Assembly: GCA_964529305.1 (NCBI GenBank)
Contig: CAZGUX010000145.1
Coordinates: 59,608 to 123,607 of the forward strand
Direction: 5' to 3'
DNA length: 64,000 nt
From: CAZGUX01 sp964529305
Lineage (GTDB): Bacteria; Acidobacteriota; Terriglobia; Bryobacterales; Bryobacteraceae
Position numbers and translations under genes: made by a program. The first letter of the stretch is position 1; each line of letters begins with the position of its first letter. The notes under the pieces are model-generated. The model did not search any database. It was not told where the DNA came from and saw nothing but the letters and a program-made list of their open reading frames with translations. Below, one piece after another: positions 40,096-48,548 of the stretch.

Positions 40096-43000
40096 CTACC
40101 AATAGAACTTGAGGCCAAGCTGGTTGACCCGCGGATCCGTCTGAGTGGAGAACACACGGCCAAACTGCGGGTTCTCCACCGAAGTGTTCGGGTTCGCAAA
40201 ATTGGCGTGATTGAACGCATTGAACGACTCGAAGCGGAACTCGAATCGCATCCGTTCGTTGACATGGAAGCTCTTCAACAGCGACAGATCCCCATTGAAG
40301 ATCCCGTTTCCTTGTAGCGCATTGGGCGGAGTGTTGCCGATCCGCTGGGGTTGCGCCGGGTGAACCGCCGTGTTCAGCGGCCAGTCGAACGCGGCGCGGT
40401 CCCATCGCGGAGAGTTGAGCCCGCTGCCGCCGAGAAATGGATCTCGCAGCCGGTCCGGACGGCAGGTCATGAAGAAGGCGATGTTGCAGTTGGCCGCCGC
40501 AATCGAGGAATTGAGGTAGAAGCCGGTCCGTGCGGTGAAGATGCCGGCGAACTGCCAGCCGCCCAGGATCGCGTCTGTGACTCCAGACCAGCCCGCGCCA
40601 AGGGCTTTACCCTTGCCAATGGGAAGTTCATACGTGAAGTTCCCCACGAAGCGGTGAGGCATGTGGTCGGTCGAGTAGCCGGACTCCAGCCGGAGGTTCC
40701 CAGGATACTGCGGTACCGCGAGATTACTACTCTGAATCCGGCCACCGCCGTAGGTGAGCGTCTTGCTCAAGGTGTAGCTGGTTCGGAACGTGAGGCCGTG
40801 CGACAGCCGCTTCTCCGCGCTGAGAAGCAGAGCGTGGTAGGTCGCGCTGGCGCCCGAACTGAACCCGGCGACGCGGCCCCACTTGGGGAAGGGGATGCGA
40901 TTCGCCAACGGCGAAGCCGCCGGGGGAGCCCAGTTGTAGTCGAACAGATTCTCGGCGTGATTTGTTCGTGAACCCAGGTATTGAGCCTCCAGAACAAAGG
41001 ACTGGCCGATACTCTGTCCCAAACTGAGGCTCCACTGCATCGTGTAGGAGTCCAGGTACTTTGACTCAACCGGCGAAAGGACACCAAACGTTGCCGACTT
41101 CAGCGCTTGCTCCACGGGGACCCCGGCCTGCCCCGCGTAGCTGAGCGTCGGCCTCACCGGATCGGAGGCGTACGTCGGCCAGAGTTGTGCAGGCGGGCCG
41201 GTTAGCCCGTTCTGCGCGAAGTTGCTGATCTGCGAAGCGCCATAGTAGAAGCCGAATCCGCTGCGGATCACCGTCGCGTTCGAGCCCAGGGGCCGCCACG
41301 CCAGACCGACACGGGGCGCGAAGTTGTTGCGATCGGGCCGGAAGATCGTCTCGCGGTCGAGTTTCCCCAAGGGCAGATCGGGCCTGAATTCGCGGTACCA
41401 GGCCTCCGCGGTCGTGTTGTGGCTCGGGAACCGCAGGCCTCCGATCGCGGGATCGAACAGGGGCGTGAAGCCCAGCACCTCCCGCGGCGATGAGTTGTAT
41501 TCATAGCGGAGGCCGAGATTCAGCGTCAGGCGCGGACTGATTCGCCAATCGTCCTGGGCATAAAGGAAGGTGTGTTGCATTTGGAAGTCGCCCGGCTGAT
41601 TCGGAGCCAGCTTCAACAGCGAGCTTGCGGGAATCCCGAGCAGGAAATCGGCGAAGCCGTCGCCGGTGAACTGGCCGCTGAACGTGTAGTTGCCGTTCGA
41701 GTGGATTCCGATGTTGATATCGGTGCGGGCGCGGCGGTAATCGGCTCCGAACTTCAGGGTGTGACCTCCCCGGATCAGCGTGATGCCGTCGTACCACTGA
41801 AACGTATCGACGGTGATGAAAGTCGGTTGGGGTTCGCCGATTGCCGAAATCGAAGTACGGGCGAGCCCGATCGTTTGGGGGAAGCCGGTGTCAAACCCCA
41901 CCCGCGGGGCGAAGGGCATTCCGAGGTTGGCGGCGATGGGATTGCCCGTGTTCTGGCCGCGCAGCTTGCTTTCGGAACGGATGAAATTGAATCGGGCCTC
42001 GTTCAGAAAAGTCGGTGTGAAGCTGCTGGTGAGTCCCACAACCAGCCCGTGGAACTGCTGCGGTTGAACGGTTCCACCCACGTTTGCAAACGTGCCCGGC
42101 GTGATCCGATCGACGCTCTGGATTCCGTACCGTCCCATCAGGTCGTGTTTCTCCGACAGCCGGTGATCGAAGCGGACAAGGTACGCGTCGAAGTCGTCCC
42201 GGCTGGAGATATTCAACTGATAGTTCTGCAACGGCGTGGCGGGGTTGTTTGGCTGTGGATAGAACCCCGCGATCCCCGCCGAGATCGGATTCAGGCGGTT
42301 GCCCGGGATCACTGCGTTCGGGAAAGGCTGACCGCTTGTCGGATCCGTCAAGGCCTTTCCCAGGGAAGACAGATCGCCCGTTCGCTGGGTCGTGGAGGGG
42401 ACCGCGGCGGTGCGGAACAATCCTCGCCGCACCCGGTTCAGTTCAAAATTGCCGAAGACGAACGTCCGGTTCTTGCCGTTGTAGATTTTCGGCAGCAGGA
42501 TCGGTCCTCCGGCCGCCACGCCGAACTGATTTCGCCGTAGGGGGGCGATGGTCTGGTTCGGCTGGAGGAAGAAGTTCCGCGCATCGAACACGTTGTTTCT
42601 CACGAACTCCCACGCGGCGCCGTGAAACTCGTTGGTTCCCGAGCGGGTGACGACGTTGATCACCGCTCCGCCGCCTCCGAACTCGGCGGAGTATTGTCCG
42701 ATCTGCATTCGGAACTCGCGGACCGCGTCCACCGAGGGCGCCAGGTTGTACGAGTGGTTGAACCCCTCCCGATTGTCGACGCCATCCAGTTGATACACGT
42801 TGTACTCGGCCGGCATTCCCGCGGCCGACGGAGCGAGTCCCTTGTTAAACGATCCCCCCTTGGCGCCGCCGCCCTGCGCCTCGTTGATCCCACCGCTGAG
42901 CAGGGTCAGTTCCATGAAGTTGCGGCCGTTCAGGGGCAGATTGACGATTCGCTCCCGATCGATAAGATTCCCGATCTGCGGGCTTTCGGTTTCGAGCAGC

Positions 43001-43377
43001 GGCACGGTGGCATGCACGCTCAGCGTCTCGGTCACTTGCCCCAACTCCAGCCGAAGATCGACGCGAGCGCGCTGTGCCACCTCGAGCACGATTCCGGTGA
43101 CCTGCGCCGTTTTGAACCCTTGTCGTTCAGCCTCTACCCGATACGGCCCCGGCGGGAGCGCCGGAATGAGGTAGCTCCCGCTCGCATCGCTTGTGGTCTC
43201 CCGGACCAGGTTGGTCACCGCGTTGAGCACACGGATCCTGGTTTCGGGAATCGGCGCGCCGGAGGGGTCCCGCACGACGCCGGTCATCGTGGCGGTGACA
43301 ATCTGTGCCATCGAACGGCACGGGAACAGGCACAGAGCAACGCACGCGGCAACAAGAAGACGAGTCATTTGCGGCAC
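40096..43377 (-). CDS. large TonB-dependent receptor (Oar-like, carboxypeptidase-regulatory-like domain)
   Basis: A 1093-residue outer-membrane protein. Signal peptide ~1-24 (LLVAACVALCLFPCRSMAQ); CarboxypepD_reg-like domain ~25-115 (VTATMTGVVRDPSGAPIPET, GSYLIPALPPGPYRVEAERQ); plug domain ~120-250 (LPLNGRNFMELTLLSGG, YNVYQLDGVDNREGFNHSYN, GGGAVINVVTRSGTNEFHG); then the long barrel with repeated VILRYDYNSSP-like strands. It ends in QLGLKFYW, a good outer-membrane C-terminal signature. The ligand is unknown; the adjacent BNR-repeat gene suggests glycans. A clear promoter and operator lie upstream (43390-43444). Confidence 0.9.
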   Translation of the reverse strand: MPQMTRLLVAACVALCLFPCRSMAQIVTATMTGVVRDPSGAPIPETRIRVLNAVTNLVRETTSDASGSYLIPALPPGPYRVEAERQGFKTAQVTGIVLEVAQRARVDLRLELGQVTETLSVHATVPLLETESPQIGNLIDRERIVNLPLNGRNFMELTLLSGGINEAQGGGAKGGSFNKGLAPSAAGMPAEYNVYQLDGVDNREGFNHSYNLAPSVDAVREFRMQIGQYSAEFGGGGAVINVVTRSGTNEFHGAAWEFVRNNVFDARNFFLQPNQTIAPLRRNQFGVAAGGPILLPKIYNGKNRTFVFGNFELNRVRRGLFRTAAVPSTTQRTGDLSSLGKALTDPTSGQPFPNAVIPGNRLNPISAGIAGFYPQPNNPATPLQNYQLNISSRDDFDAYLVRFDHRLSEKHDLMGRYGIQSVDRITPGTFANVGGTVQPQQFHGLVVGLTSSFTPTFLNEARFNFIRSESKLRGQNTGNPIAANLGMPFAPRVGFDTGFPQTIGLARTSISAIGEPQPTFITVDTFQWYDGITLIRGGHTLKFGADYRRARTDINIGIHSNGNYTFSGQFTGDGFADFLLGIPASSLLKLAPNQPGDFQMQHTFLYAQDDWRISPRLTLNLGLRYEYNSSPREVLGFTPLFDPAIGGLRFPSHNTTAEAWYREFRPDLPLGKLDRETIFRPDRNNFAPRVGLAWRPLGSNATVIRSGFGFYYGASQISNFAQNGLTGPPAQLWPTYASDPVRPTLSYAGQAGVPVEQALKSATFGVLSPVESKYLDSYTMQWSLSLGQSIGQSFVLEAQYLGSRTNHAENLFDYNWAPPAASPLANRIPFPKWGRVAGFSSGASATYHALLLSAEKRLSHGLTFRTSYTLSKTLTYGGGRIQSSNLAVPQYPGNLRLESGYSTDHMPHRFVGNFTYELPIGKGKALGAGWSGVTDAILGGWQFAGIFTARTGFYLNSSIAAANCNIAFFMTCRPDRLRDPFLGGSGLNSPRWDRAAFDWPLNTAVHPAQPQRIGNTPPNALQGNGIFNGDLSLLKSFHVNERMRFEFRFESFNAFNHANFANPNTSVENPQFGRVFSTQTDPRVNQLGLKFYW

Positions 43378-43389
43378 TCCATTCGTTCG

Positions 43390-43401
43390 ATTGTAGACAA
43401 T
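43390..43401. promoter_or_regulatory. GntR/FCD-type operator between receptor and regulator genes
   Basis: ATTGT-AG-ACAAT is a 12-base palindrome that fits the FadR-subfamily pattern (nyGTMnACrn) exactly at TTGTAGACAA. It lies between the predicted start site of the receptor promoter and its ATG, 13 bases upstream of the gene, a position suited to repression. The divergent regulator at 43524 is an FCD protein. Binding is inferred. Confidence 0.6.
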
Positions 43402-43414
43402 CCGATTTGGGGTG

Positions 43415-43444
43415 ATTGTATTTGCGTCGACCCCGCTTTGTCAA
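43415..43444 (-). promoter_or_regulatory. sigma-70 promoter of the TonB receptor
   Basis: On the minus strand, TTGACA (43439-43444) and TACAAT (43415-43420) are 18 bases apart, both near-perfect hexamers. Transcription would start near 43408, just before the operator. Confidence 0.65.
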
Positions 43445-43523
43445 ATAAAATGAAAAAGCTACGGGTGGACACCGGCCAGGCGGCTGCCGCATCGTATCAC
43501 TTGAATCGGATGATCTGGAGCAG

Positions 43524-44294
43524 ATGATGCCAGCCTCGCCAGTAGCCCGGACGCGCGTCCTTCGCAAAACGCAAGTGGAACAGGTGGCGGAGTTGATCTC
43601 CGCCGGAATTCTTGGGGGGACAATCCCCCCCGAAACCAGGCTGGTGGAAACGGCTCTGGCCGAGCAATACGGCTGCACCCGTCATGTGATCCGCGAGGCC
43701 CTGCATGTGCTCGAAGCGGGAGGACTCGTGGCCGGCGATGCGTTTCGAGGCCGCTGGGTGCGTCGCTACCGGGGGCGGGAAATCGAAACCCTGATGGTCA
43801 TGCGGATCGCCCTCGAGTCCGGCGCCGCCGCCCTGGCGGCGTATCGCGTGACGGCCGAGGACGCGCAGTCGCTGGCGCAACTGGCCACGGTGGAGAACCA
43901 TCGCCTCCTGACCTATGCCGATCTGACGCGCTGGGATCGGGAAGTGCACCGTGCGATCTGGCGCATCGGTGTCGATCCGTTGATGATCGAACAACTGGAA
44001 CGCCTCATTCATCCGTTCATGCAAACCGCAATGGAAGTGAGCGAGGCGTCGAGCGGCAATAGCGCGCGGCAGCTCGAAATCCAGTTGGAGCGCGAGGGCG
44101 AAGACAACCCGGGCTCCCATCGCGCGTTGGTGAAGGCCATCGTAAGCCGGGATTGCATCGCCGCTCGTGAAACAATGATCATGCACCTGCTGGCCTACGG
44201 CACCAGCGTGTTTTCTCAGGAACTCTCCAACGTGTTGCGCGCTGCGTTCCCGAGTGTGCCCGCGGTGGTCGCCCGCGCTTCGTCGGGTTCCTGA
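43524..44294 (+). CDS. GntR-family transcriptional regulator with FCD ligand domain
   Basis: A 256-residue DNA-binding regulator. The winged-helix domain (~10-82) shows VEQVAELISAGILGGTIPPE and TRHVIREALHVLEAGGLV. The FCD domain (~90-235) has metal-ligand residues in DREVHRAIWR (D138, H142), H163 and GSHRALVKAI (H199). FCD proteins sense carboxylates or sugar acids. The gene is divergent from the TonB receptor, and a matching operator lies in between, so it probably controls that uptake operon and perhaps itself. ATG 43524 is used; ATG 43527 is equally possible. Confidence 0.9.
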   Translation: MMPASPVARTRVLRKTQVEQVAELISAGILGGTIPPETRLVETALAEQYGCTRHVIREALHVLEAGGLVAGDAFRGRWVRRYRGREIETLMVMRIALESGAAALAAYRVTAEDAQSLAQLATVENHRLLTYADLTRWDREVHRAIWRIGVDPLMIEQLERLIHPFMQTAMEVSEASSGNSARQLEIQLEREGEDNPGSHRALVKAIVSRDCIAARETMIMHLLAYGTSVFSQELSNVLRAAFPSVPAVVARASSGS

Positions 44295-44312
44295 CCAACG
44301 GGGCCAAAAACT

Positions 44313-46070
44313 CTAGTCGCCGGGAATCACCGGCAGAAGAATGTGGGAGGGGCGGGCCGCATCGTGGTAGACGGTCTGATGGGCCACCCGGATCTCGTCA
44401 TCAAGGCCGTGCGGCTTGCCGGTATTCGGATTCCGGTCGTAGTGTGGAAAGTCGCTCGACGAAATGTCCACCCGGATCCGGTGACCCTTCAGGAATACCA
44501 GGCTGGTGGGTTGCATCTCGATCGTCAGCTTGTACACCATCCCCGGTTCCATCAGGGAGGGCGATTCGAAAGAGTCGCGATACCGGACCCGCAGGATGCC
44601 TTCGGAGAAATTGAACGCCCGGCCATCCGGATAAACATCCACCAGCCGCGCGGTGAAATCCGTGTCAGGGGCTGAAGACGAAATGTAGAGTTGCACCGTC
44701 AGCGGACCGGTGACCTCCAGGTCCTCTTCAAGGACGGACGACGTGTAAACCAGCACATCGTCGCGCTGCTCGTTCTCCCGTTGGTCGAAAGGCCCGGCGA
44801 GTTGGTTGAGGTCCCCGATGCCGGGAATCGAGTAGGAGAAGTTGCCGCCCCGCTCCCACACCGGGTTGGCGGGATCGTACACGAACCGGTCGGGAGTCTC
44901 GTCGAGCGGAGGAGACGTGCTGAGGACGCCGTCGCCGCCGGCCGAGTTGGCGTTCCCGTTGCTGTGCAAGTAGAACTCGGTAAACCGTGTTCGAGCCAAA
45001 GGCCACTCATGCTCGTTCCGCCAGACGTTGGCGCCCATGACGAAGATCCGGATCGGCGGCTCTTCCATGATTCCGTTGTCGATGCCTTTTAGCCAGTAAT
45101 CGAACCATCGCAGCGAAAGATCGAGCGGCGCGTTGTGGCCCATCAGGTTCTCGATCGTGTCGATCACGGCCTCCGGACCGAAGTCCAACTCGCCTGTTTG
45201 GCTCGACCGGCTGATCCCGTGCGGCCAGGGGCCGATCAGAATTCGCTGGCTCCTCCGTACCTTCTCATCCCGGGCATGCGTCCGGACGCCCGTGAACGCC
45301 CGAAACGCAGCCGCGGGGTACGCATCGAACCAGCCCCCGATGTTGTACACGGGCACGTCGATGCTGGCGAATTTGTCCTCCACAGTGATCGTTCGCCAAT
45401 AGTCGCCGTAGTCGGGATGAGCGATCCAGTCGCGGATGAAGCGATTCTCCGCGCCGGTCGCGACCCGGTCCATCTCGATCAGCGGAAGAAACCCGAATAG
45501 CCGTCGCCAGTCATAGAGGTCAATGGGCTGCCTGGTCTGTCCGGTAGTGCTGAAGCCCCACACGTGGTTCAGCGCAAGCTGATACGCTCCCTGCACGTAT
45601 TCGTTGCCCCAGATCCAGCCGTCGATCGGCGTCACCGAAGGCATCATCGCCGTCAGGTGCTCCGTGCTCTCGAGCGCCCCAAGCCACTGAACCATGCCGA
45701 GATACGACCCGCCCACGGTTCCGATCCTGCCGTTCGACCAGGGCTGCGCTGCGATCCACCGCCGGGTATCGACTCCGTCGGCCACCTCCTGGTGCCAGGG
45801 GTAGAAGTCGCCATCCGAGTCGTAGCGGCCGCGGCAGTCCTGCGCGACGTAGACGTAGCCGTGGCTGGCGAAGACAAGGCCTTTCTCGGCCAACGGCATG
45901 TTGTCGTAGGGGGTGCGGACCAGGATGACCGGGAACGGTCCCGGCCCGTCTGGAGAATAAATGTCCGCCGAGAGGGTAACCCCGTCCCGCATCGGAATCC
46001 TACGGTCGAGGTCGATGGTGACACCCGGCACTTTGCTGTAACGTCCTCGGAAATCATCGGCTGCGGGCAA
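44313..46070 (-). CDS. CocE/NonD-family (S15) hydrolase, no obvious signal peptide
   Basis: A 585-residue paralogue of the hydrolase at 8729-10510, without a signal peptide. It starts at TTG (46068-46070) after a GGAGGA ribosome site. N-terminal signature DLDRRIPMRDGVTLSADIYS; nucleophile GGSYLGMVQW (S122); histidine in RILIGPWPHGISR; C-terminal jelly-roll with YKLTIEMQPTSLVFLKGHR and RVDISSSDFPHYDRNPNTGKP. The two paralogues share many identical segments, so they are old duplicates. The substrate is unknown. Confidence 0.88.
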   Translation of the reverse strand: MPAADDFRGRYSKVPGVTIDLDRRIPMRDGVTLSADIYSPDGPGPFPVILVRTPYDNMPLAEKGLVFASHGYVYVAQDCRGRYDSDGDFYPWHQEVADGVDTRRWIAAQPWSNGRIGTVGGSYLGMVQWLGALESTEHLTAMMPSVTPIDGWIWGNEYVQGAYQLALNHVWGFSTTGQTRQPIDLYDWRRLFGFLPLIEMDRVATGAENRFIRDWIAHPDYGDYWRTITVEDKFASIDVPVYNIGGWFDAYPAAAFRAFTGVRTHARDEKVRRSQRILIGPWPHGISRSSQTGELDFGPEAVIDTIENLMGHNAPLDLSLRWFDYWLKGIDNGIMEEPPIRIFVMGANVWRNEHEWPLARTRFTEFYLHSNGNANSAGGDGVLSTSPPLDETPDRFVYDPANPVWERGGNFSYSIPGIGDLNQLAGPFDQRENEQRDDVLVYTSSVLEEDLEVTGPLTVQLYISSSAPDTDFTARLVDVYPDGRAFNFSEGILRVRYRDSFESPSLMEPGMVYKLTIEMQPTSLVFLKGHRIRVDISSSDFPHYDRNPNTGKPHGLDDEIRVAHQTVYHDAARPSHILLPVIPGD

Positions 46071-46161
46071 GGGTCCTCCACGGAAACAAAGCTAAACTGT
46101 ATCGCACACAGACTCATTCCAGCCGCTGGCAGCATGCCGGTGTCTGGCACTGGACAACCTC
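46071..46161. other. left flank of the 600-base gene-free gap 46071-46670
   Basis: The gap runs from the hydrolase start to the NosL-like gene. This first part has no recognisable feature beyond the hydrolase ribosome site. The middle is the IS21-like element (46162-46436). The remaining ~230 bases (46437-46670) show no gene and no clear promoter; reading frames there are short and lack family resemblance. Confidence 0.5.
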
Positions 46162-46436
46162 GGTGGTCACCCCAAAACCGGCCAGTTGTGGTCACCAAAA
46201 ATCCGGCCAGTCAGAACCACATGGGCAACGACAATGGTGATGCGCGGCGCGAGGGGGAACCGAAGGGTCCATGGGATGGCAGAGAGGCGTTAAATCCCAG
46301 GGGTTTGGGGACGGAGTCCCCATCTAGAATGGTACGCTTCCTTGGTCTTTGCGAACGGTGGCCGCACGCTGCATCCCAAGGCCCACAACTGGCCGGATTT
46401 TTAGTGACCACAACTGGCCGGATTGAGGTGCCCCCT
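46162..46436. mobile_element. transposase-less IS21-like inverted-repeat element (MITE or solo ends)
   Basis: Near-identical long inverted repeats flank ~175 bases without a gene. The left end (46162-46211) reads GGTGGTCACC, then CCGGCCAGTTGTGGTCAC and AAAAATCCGGCCAGT. The right end (46388-46436), on the opposite strand, reads AGGGGGCACCTCAA, then TCCGGCCAGTTGTGGTCACT and AAAAATCCGGCCAGT. Each end carries two tandem TCCGGCCAGT(TGTGGTCAC) units, the multi-site terminal structure known from IS21-family (istAB) elements. No IstA/IstB fragment is seen. The exact outer ends and target duplication are uncertain. Confidence 0.7.
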
Positions 46437-46670
46437 GAGGCTGGACAAACCGGCCTTTGCCTCCTGGCCATCACCAGAGTTCGTTTCCACTTTCAGGTTA
46501 CGGGTCGCCCTGGCGGGAGTTGTAGACGATTCCGCGCAACAACTGAAGGGTCACCATTCCATGGACGACTGTCGTGGCGTGGGCCCCGCCGCTGGATGAT
46601 CCCAATCTTCAGTACGCTGTAATCCAATCTCGGCTCTGGGGGTGTAGGATCATGCAGAGGAGGGTTCGCT

Positions 46671-47162
46671 GTGCAACGAAGAAGCGCCCGTGCGGGCATC
46701 GCCGCCATCCTTGCTCTGGCTGGACTTGGATACTCTGCATGGCGTTTCGTTCTTGACCGAAGCGATCGATCGTGCGGTGCCTGCAGCCGGCGTGTACACT
46801 CCCATATGAAGACAGTGGCCATGGTGGATGGCAAACGTGGCGTCTACTGTTGCCTGGCCTGTGCACTTACCGAAGAAAAGCAGTCTGGGCGGAGGGTCCA
46901 AGTGGTTGAGACGACGAACTTCCTCGCCAATGACCCGTTGAATCCGGAGAACAGTTACGTGGTCCGGAATAGCGACGCGAACCCCTGCCTCCAGCATCAT
47001 CCTGCGGTCGGCGAAAACAACCAGCCGCTCGAAGCGCGCTTCGACCGCTGCGCTCCGAGCGTGCTTGCATTTCAGGATCAGAAAGCGGCCCGGGCTTTCG
47101 CCAGCAGGCACGGAGGTCAAGTCTTGAGATTCTCCGACTTCGCCTCCGAGTTTCAACGATAA
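46671..47162 (+). CDS. NosL-like secreted or membrane-anchored copper-site protein
   Basis: A 163-residue protein, GTG start after AGGAGG. One N-terminal helix (~8-25, GIAAILALAGLGYSAW) is followed by a NosL-like domain: SCGACSRRVHSHMK (CxxC), RGVYCCLACALTEEK (CCxxC), VETTNFLANDPLNPENSYVV, and FDRCAPSVLAFQDQKAARAF...HGGQVLRF. NosL proteins bind Cu(I). No nos genes are seen. Its position convergent with the CusCBA-type efflux genes suggests a role in copper handling. The NosL relation is from motif memory. Confidence 0.72.
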   Translation: MQRRSARAGIAAILALAGLGYSAWRFVLDRSDRSCGACSRRVHSHMKTVAMVDGKRGVYCCLACALTEEKQSGRRVQVVETTNFLANDPLNPENSYVVRNSDANPCLQHHPAVGENNQPLEARFDRCAPSVLAFQDQKAARAFASRHGGQVLRFSDFASEFQR

Positions 47163-47170
47163 GTCGAGCG

Positions 47171-47560
47171 CTACTGGGCCGATTCGACTTTCTCGATCGC
47201 GATAGCCTTGAGACCGGCCTTCTCCATCAGCGTGCCGGAGACTTTCACCTTCTTCTCAATGAACGCCATCAGCTTCGCGATCGGGTTCTTGTGATCCACG
47301 GAGACGGGTAGATACACAGTCTTCGTCGCCTCGTCGTAGATTGCAAGAGGATTTCCCGCGCGCGCGCACGCCTCCGCGCATTTCGCGTGTTTTGGACCTG
47401 AACTGTCGTGGCCCACGAAGCACGCGATGTCGATCACGAGACCGGAAATCTGGGCGGTCTTCCCTCCTTGCTGTTCGTGTCGATGCACCTGCCAGGGGAA
47501 CGCGGACCCCGCGACCATGATTCCGAGAAGCACGAAAGCGGCCCTCAGTTTGATGTTCAT
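47171..47560 (-). CDS. small secreted Cys-containing protein of the copper region
   Basis: A 129-residue protein with a signal peptide (LRAAFVLLGIMVAGSAF). The mature part has GLVIDIACFVGHDSSGPKHA and KCAEACARAGNPLAIYDEAT followed by VYLPVS. The Cys/His pattern (C...H...H..C...C) recalls small proteins that carry DTMCGxxH-type motifs, like its truncated upstream neighbour. The ATG overlaps the stop of that neighbour (ATGA). Metal binding is inferred from the residues and the operon. Confidence 0.6.
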   Translation of the reverse strand: MNIKLRAAFVLLGIMVAGSAFPWQVHRHEQQGGKTAQISGLVIDIACFVGHDSSGPKHAKCAEACARAGNPLAIYDEATKTVYLPVSVDHKNPIAKLMAFIEKKVKVSGTLMEKAGLKAIAIEKVESAQ

Positions 47561-47751
47561 ACGCTTTCTCCTTGGGTGAAAGACCTGATCGCCCGCTTCC
47601 GCAGTTCACGGACGCACTTGGCGTCCGGTGTGATGCCCATGGTGTGCTTGATGCCGCACATGGTGTCGGTGATGACGGCGGTAAACGTTTGCGGCTTGCC
47701 GGCGGCGACTAAGGCCGTGCCGACCTTCAGGGTGCTGAACAACTTGTTCAT
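47557..47751 (-). CDS. very small DTMCG-motif protein, apparently C-terminally truncated
   Basis: A 64-residue protein: MNKLFSTLKVGTALVAAGKP then ITDTMCGIKHTMGITPDAKC. The first part is a signal-like segment. The DTMCGxxH...DAKCVRE pattern is the usual start of a larger secreted domain, which normally continues with a second CxxxC region. Here it stops after VRELRKRAIRSFTQGESV, so it is either a natural short form or a frameshifted remnant. Both ends overlap neighbouring genes by four bases, which argues that it is translated as it stands. Confidence 0.55.
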   Translation of the reverse strand: MNKLFSTLKVGTALVAAGKPQTFTAVITDTMCGIKHTMGITPDAKCVRELRKRAIRSFTQGESV

Positions 47752-48548
47752 TTTGCTGTCTGGTTCCTTTCTTCGATCGAGGTCAAGAATTGAAGCCCTT
47801 TGTCCCGGTTCAGCCGCTTCCAAAGCATTGCAAACCGCTTCTCTTCCAGTGGCTGCTTGAGTTGGAAGTTGAAGCCTTTCATGCCGCCGTAGTGTGTCTT
47901 GGCGCGCTCGTAGGTGGTGAGTGTGAGTTGGTAACGGTCGGACGTACTGACATTTTCGATGTCCTGATACCGCCAGGTGCGCGACTGCAGCGGCCGGTCC
48001 GTCTTGTAGACGATGCGATCCGGGCCTACTCGGAGGACCCCCTCGGATCCCTGAATCCTCCCCAGGAGCCTGACGGGAAGCTCCCATAGCAAGTCCCGCT
48101 GCGAATCAGCCACCGCGGCGACGAATCTGCGGTCCAGTTTGTCTTTCAGCACCGCATAGGCAGCCTCGAACGACGGGCCTTTGGGAAGGAAGAACTCGAA
48201 TTCCTTGTCCAGGCCGAGGAACCACTTGCGGTCCTTGTAGGTGACGATCACCAACTTCTCGGGGGAAACCCAGAGTTGTTGAATGTCCTGATACTCCCAG
48301 CGCGCGCTCTCGAGCTTCGGAGGCTTCTTTCCCTTCCCAAGCCTCGCTCGCTGCCTCTCCGTGAGGACCTGCTGGTAATGCACGCCGTGTTCGTCAAACG
48401 TCACGCGGCCGGGATGGTCCTTCAGTGCGCGCTCGTGGCGGACCTCGAACTGCAAATCCTGGCCCCAAGCCTTCGTGGACGGGGCGAGCGCGATAGCGAG
48501 ACTCAAGACGCGAATTGTTGCTTTTTGACTTCTGTGTTCCATTTCCAA
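47748..48548 (-). CDS. secreted protein with two PH-like repeats, in the copper operon
   Basis: A 266-residue protein of unknown function. A signal segment (~10-29, TIRVLSLAIALAPSTKAWGQ) is followed by two similar modules: RVTFDEHGVHYQQ...ARWEYQDIQQLWVSPEKLVI (core W84) and VLRVGPDRIVYKTD...RTWRYQDIENVSTSDRYQLT (core W192). Each has the strand pattern of a bacterial PH-like domain, with a shared WxYQDIxxL motif. The start lies within the last 46 bases of the cusA-like gene and the end overlaps the next small gene, so translation is coupled. No Cys or His cluster is present. Confidence 0.6.
   Translation of the reverse strand: MEMEHRSQKATIRVLSLAIALAPSTKAWGQDLQFEVRHERALKDHPGRVTFDEHGVHYQQVLTERQRARLGKGKKPPKLESARWEYQDIQQLWVSPEKLVIVTYKDRKWFLGLDKEFEFFLPKGPSFEAAYAVLKDKLDRRFVAAVADSQRDLLWELPVRLLGRIQGSEGVLRVGPDRIVYKTDRPLQSRTWRYQDIENVSTSDRYQLTLTTYERAKTHYGGMKGFNFQLKQPLEEKRFAMLWKRLNRDKGLQFLTSIEERNQTAK

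Noticed and set aside
46211..46474. Small minus-strand frame across the inverted-repeat element
   Set aside because: It simply reads through the repeats; no IstA/IstB or other transposase similarity.
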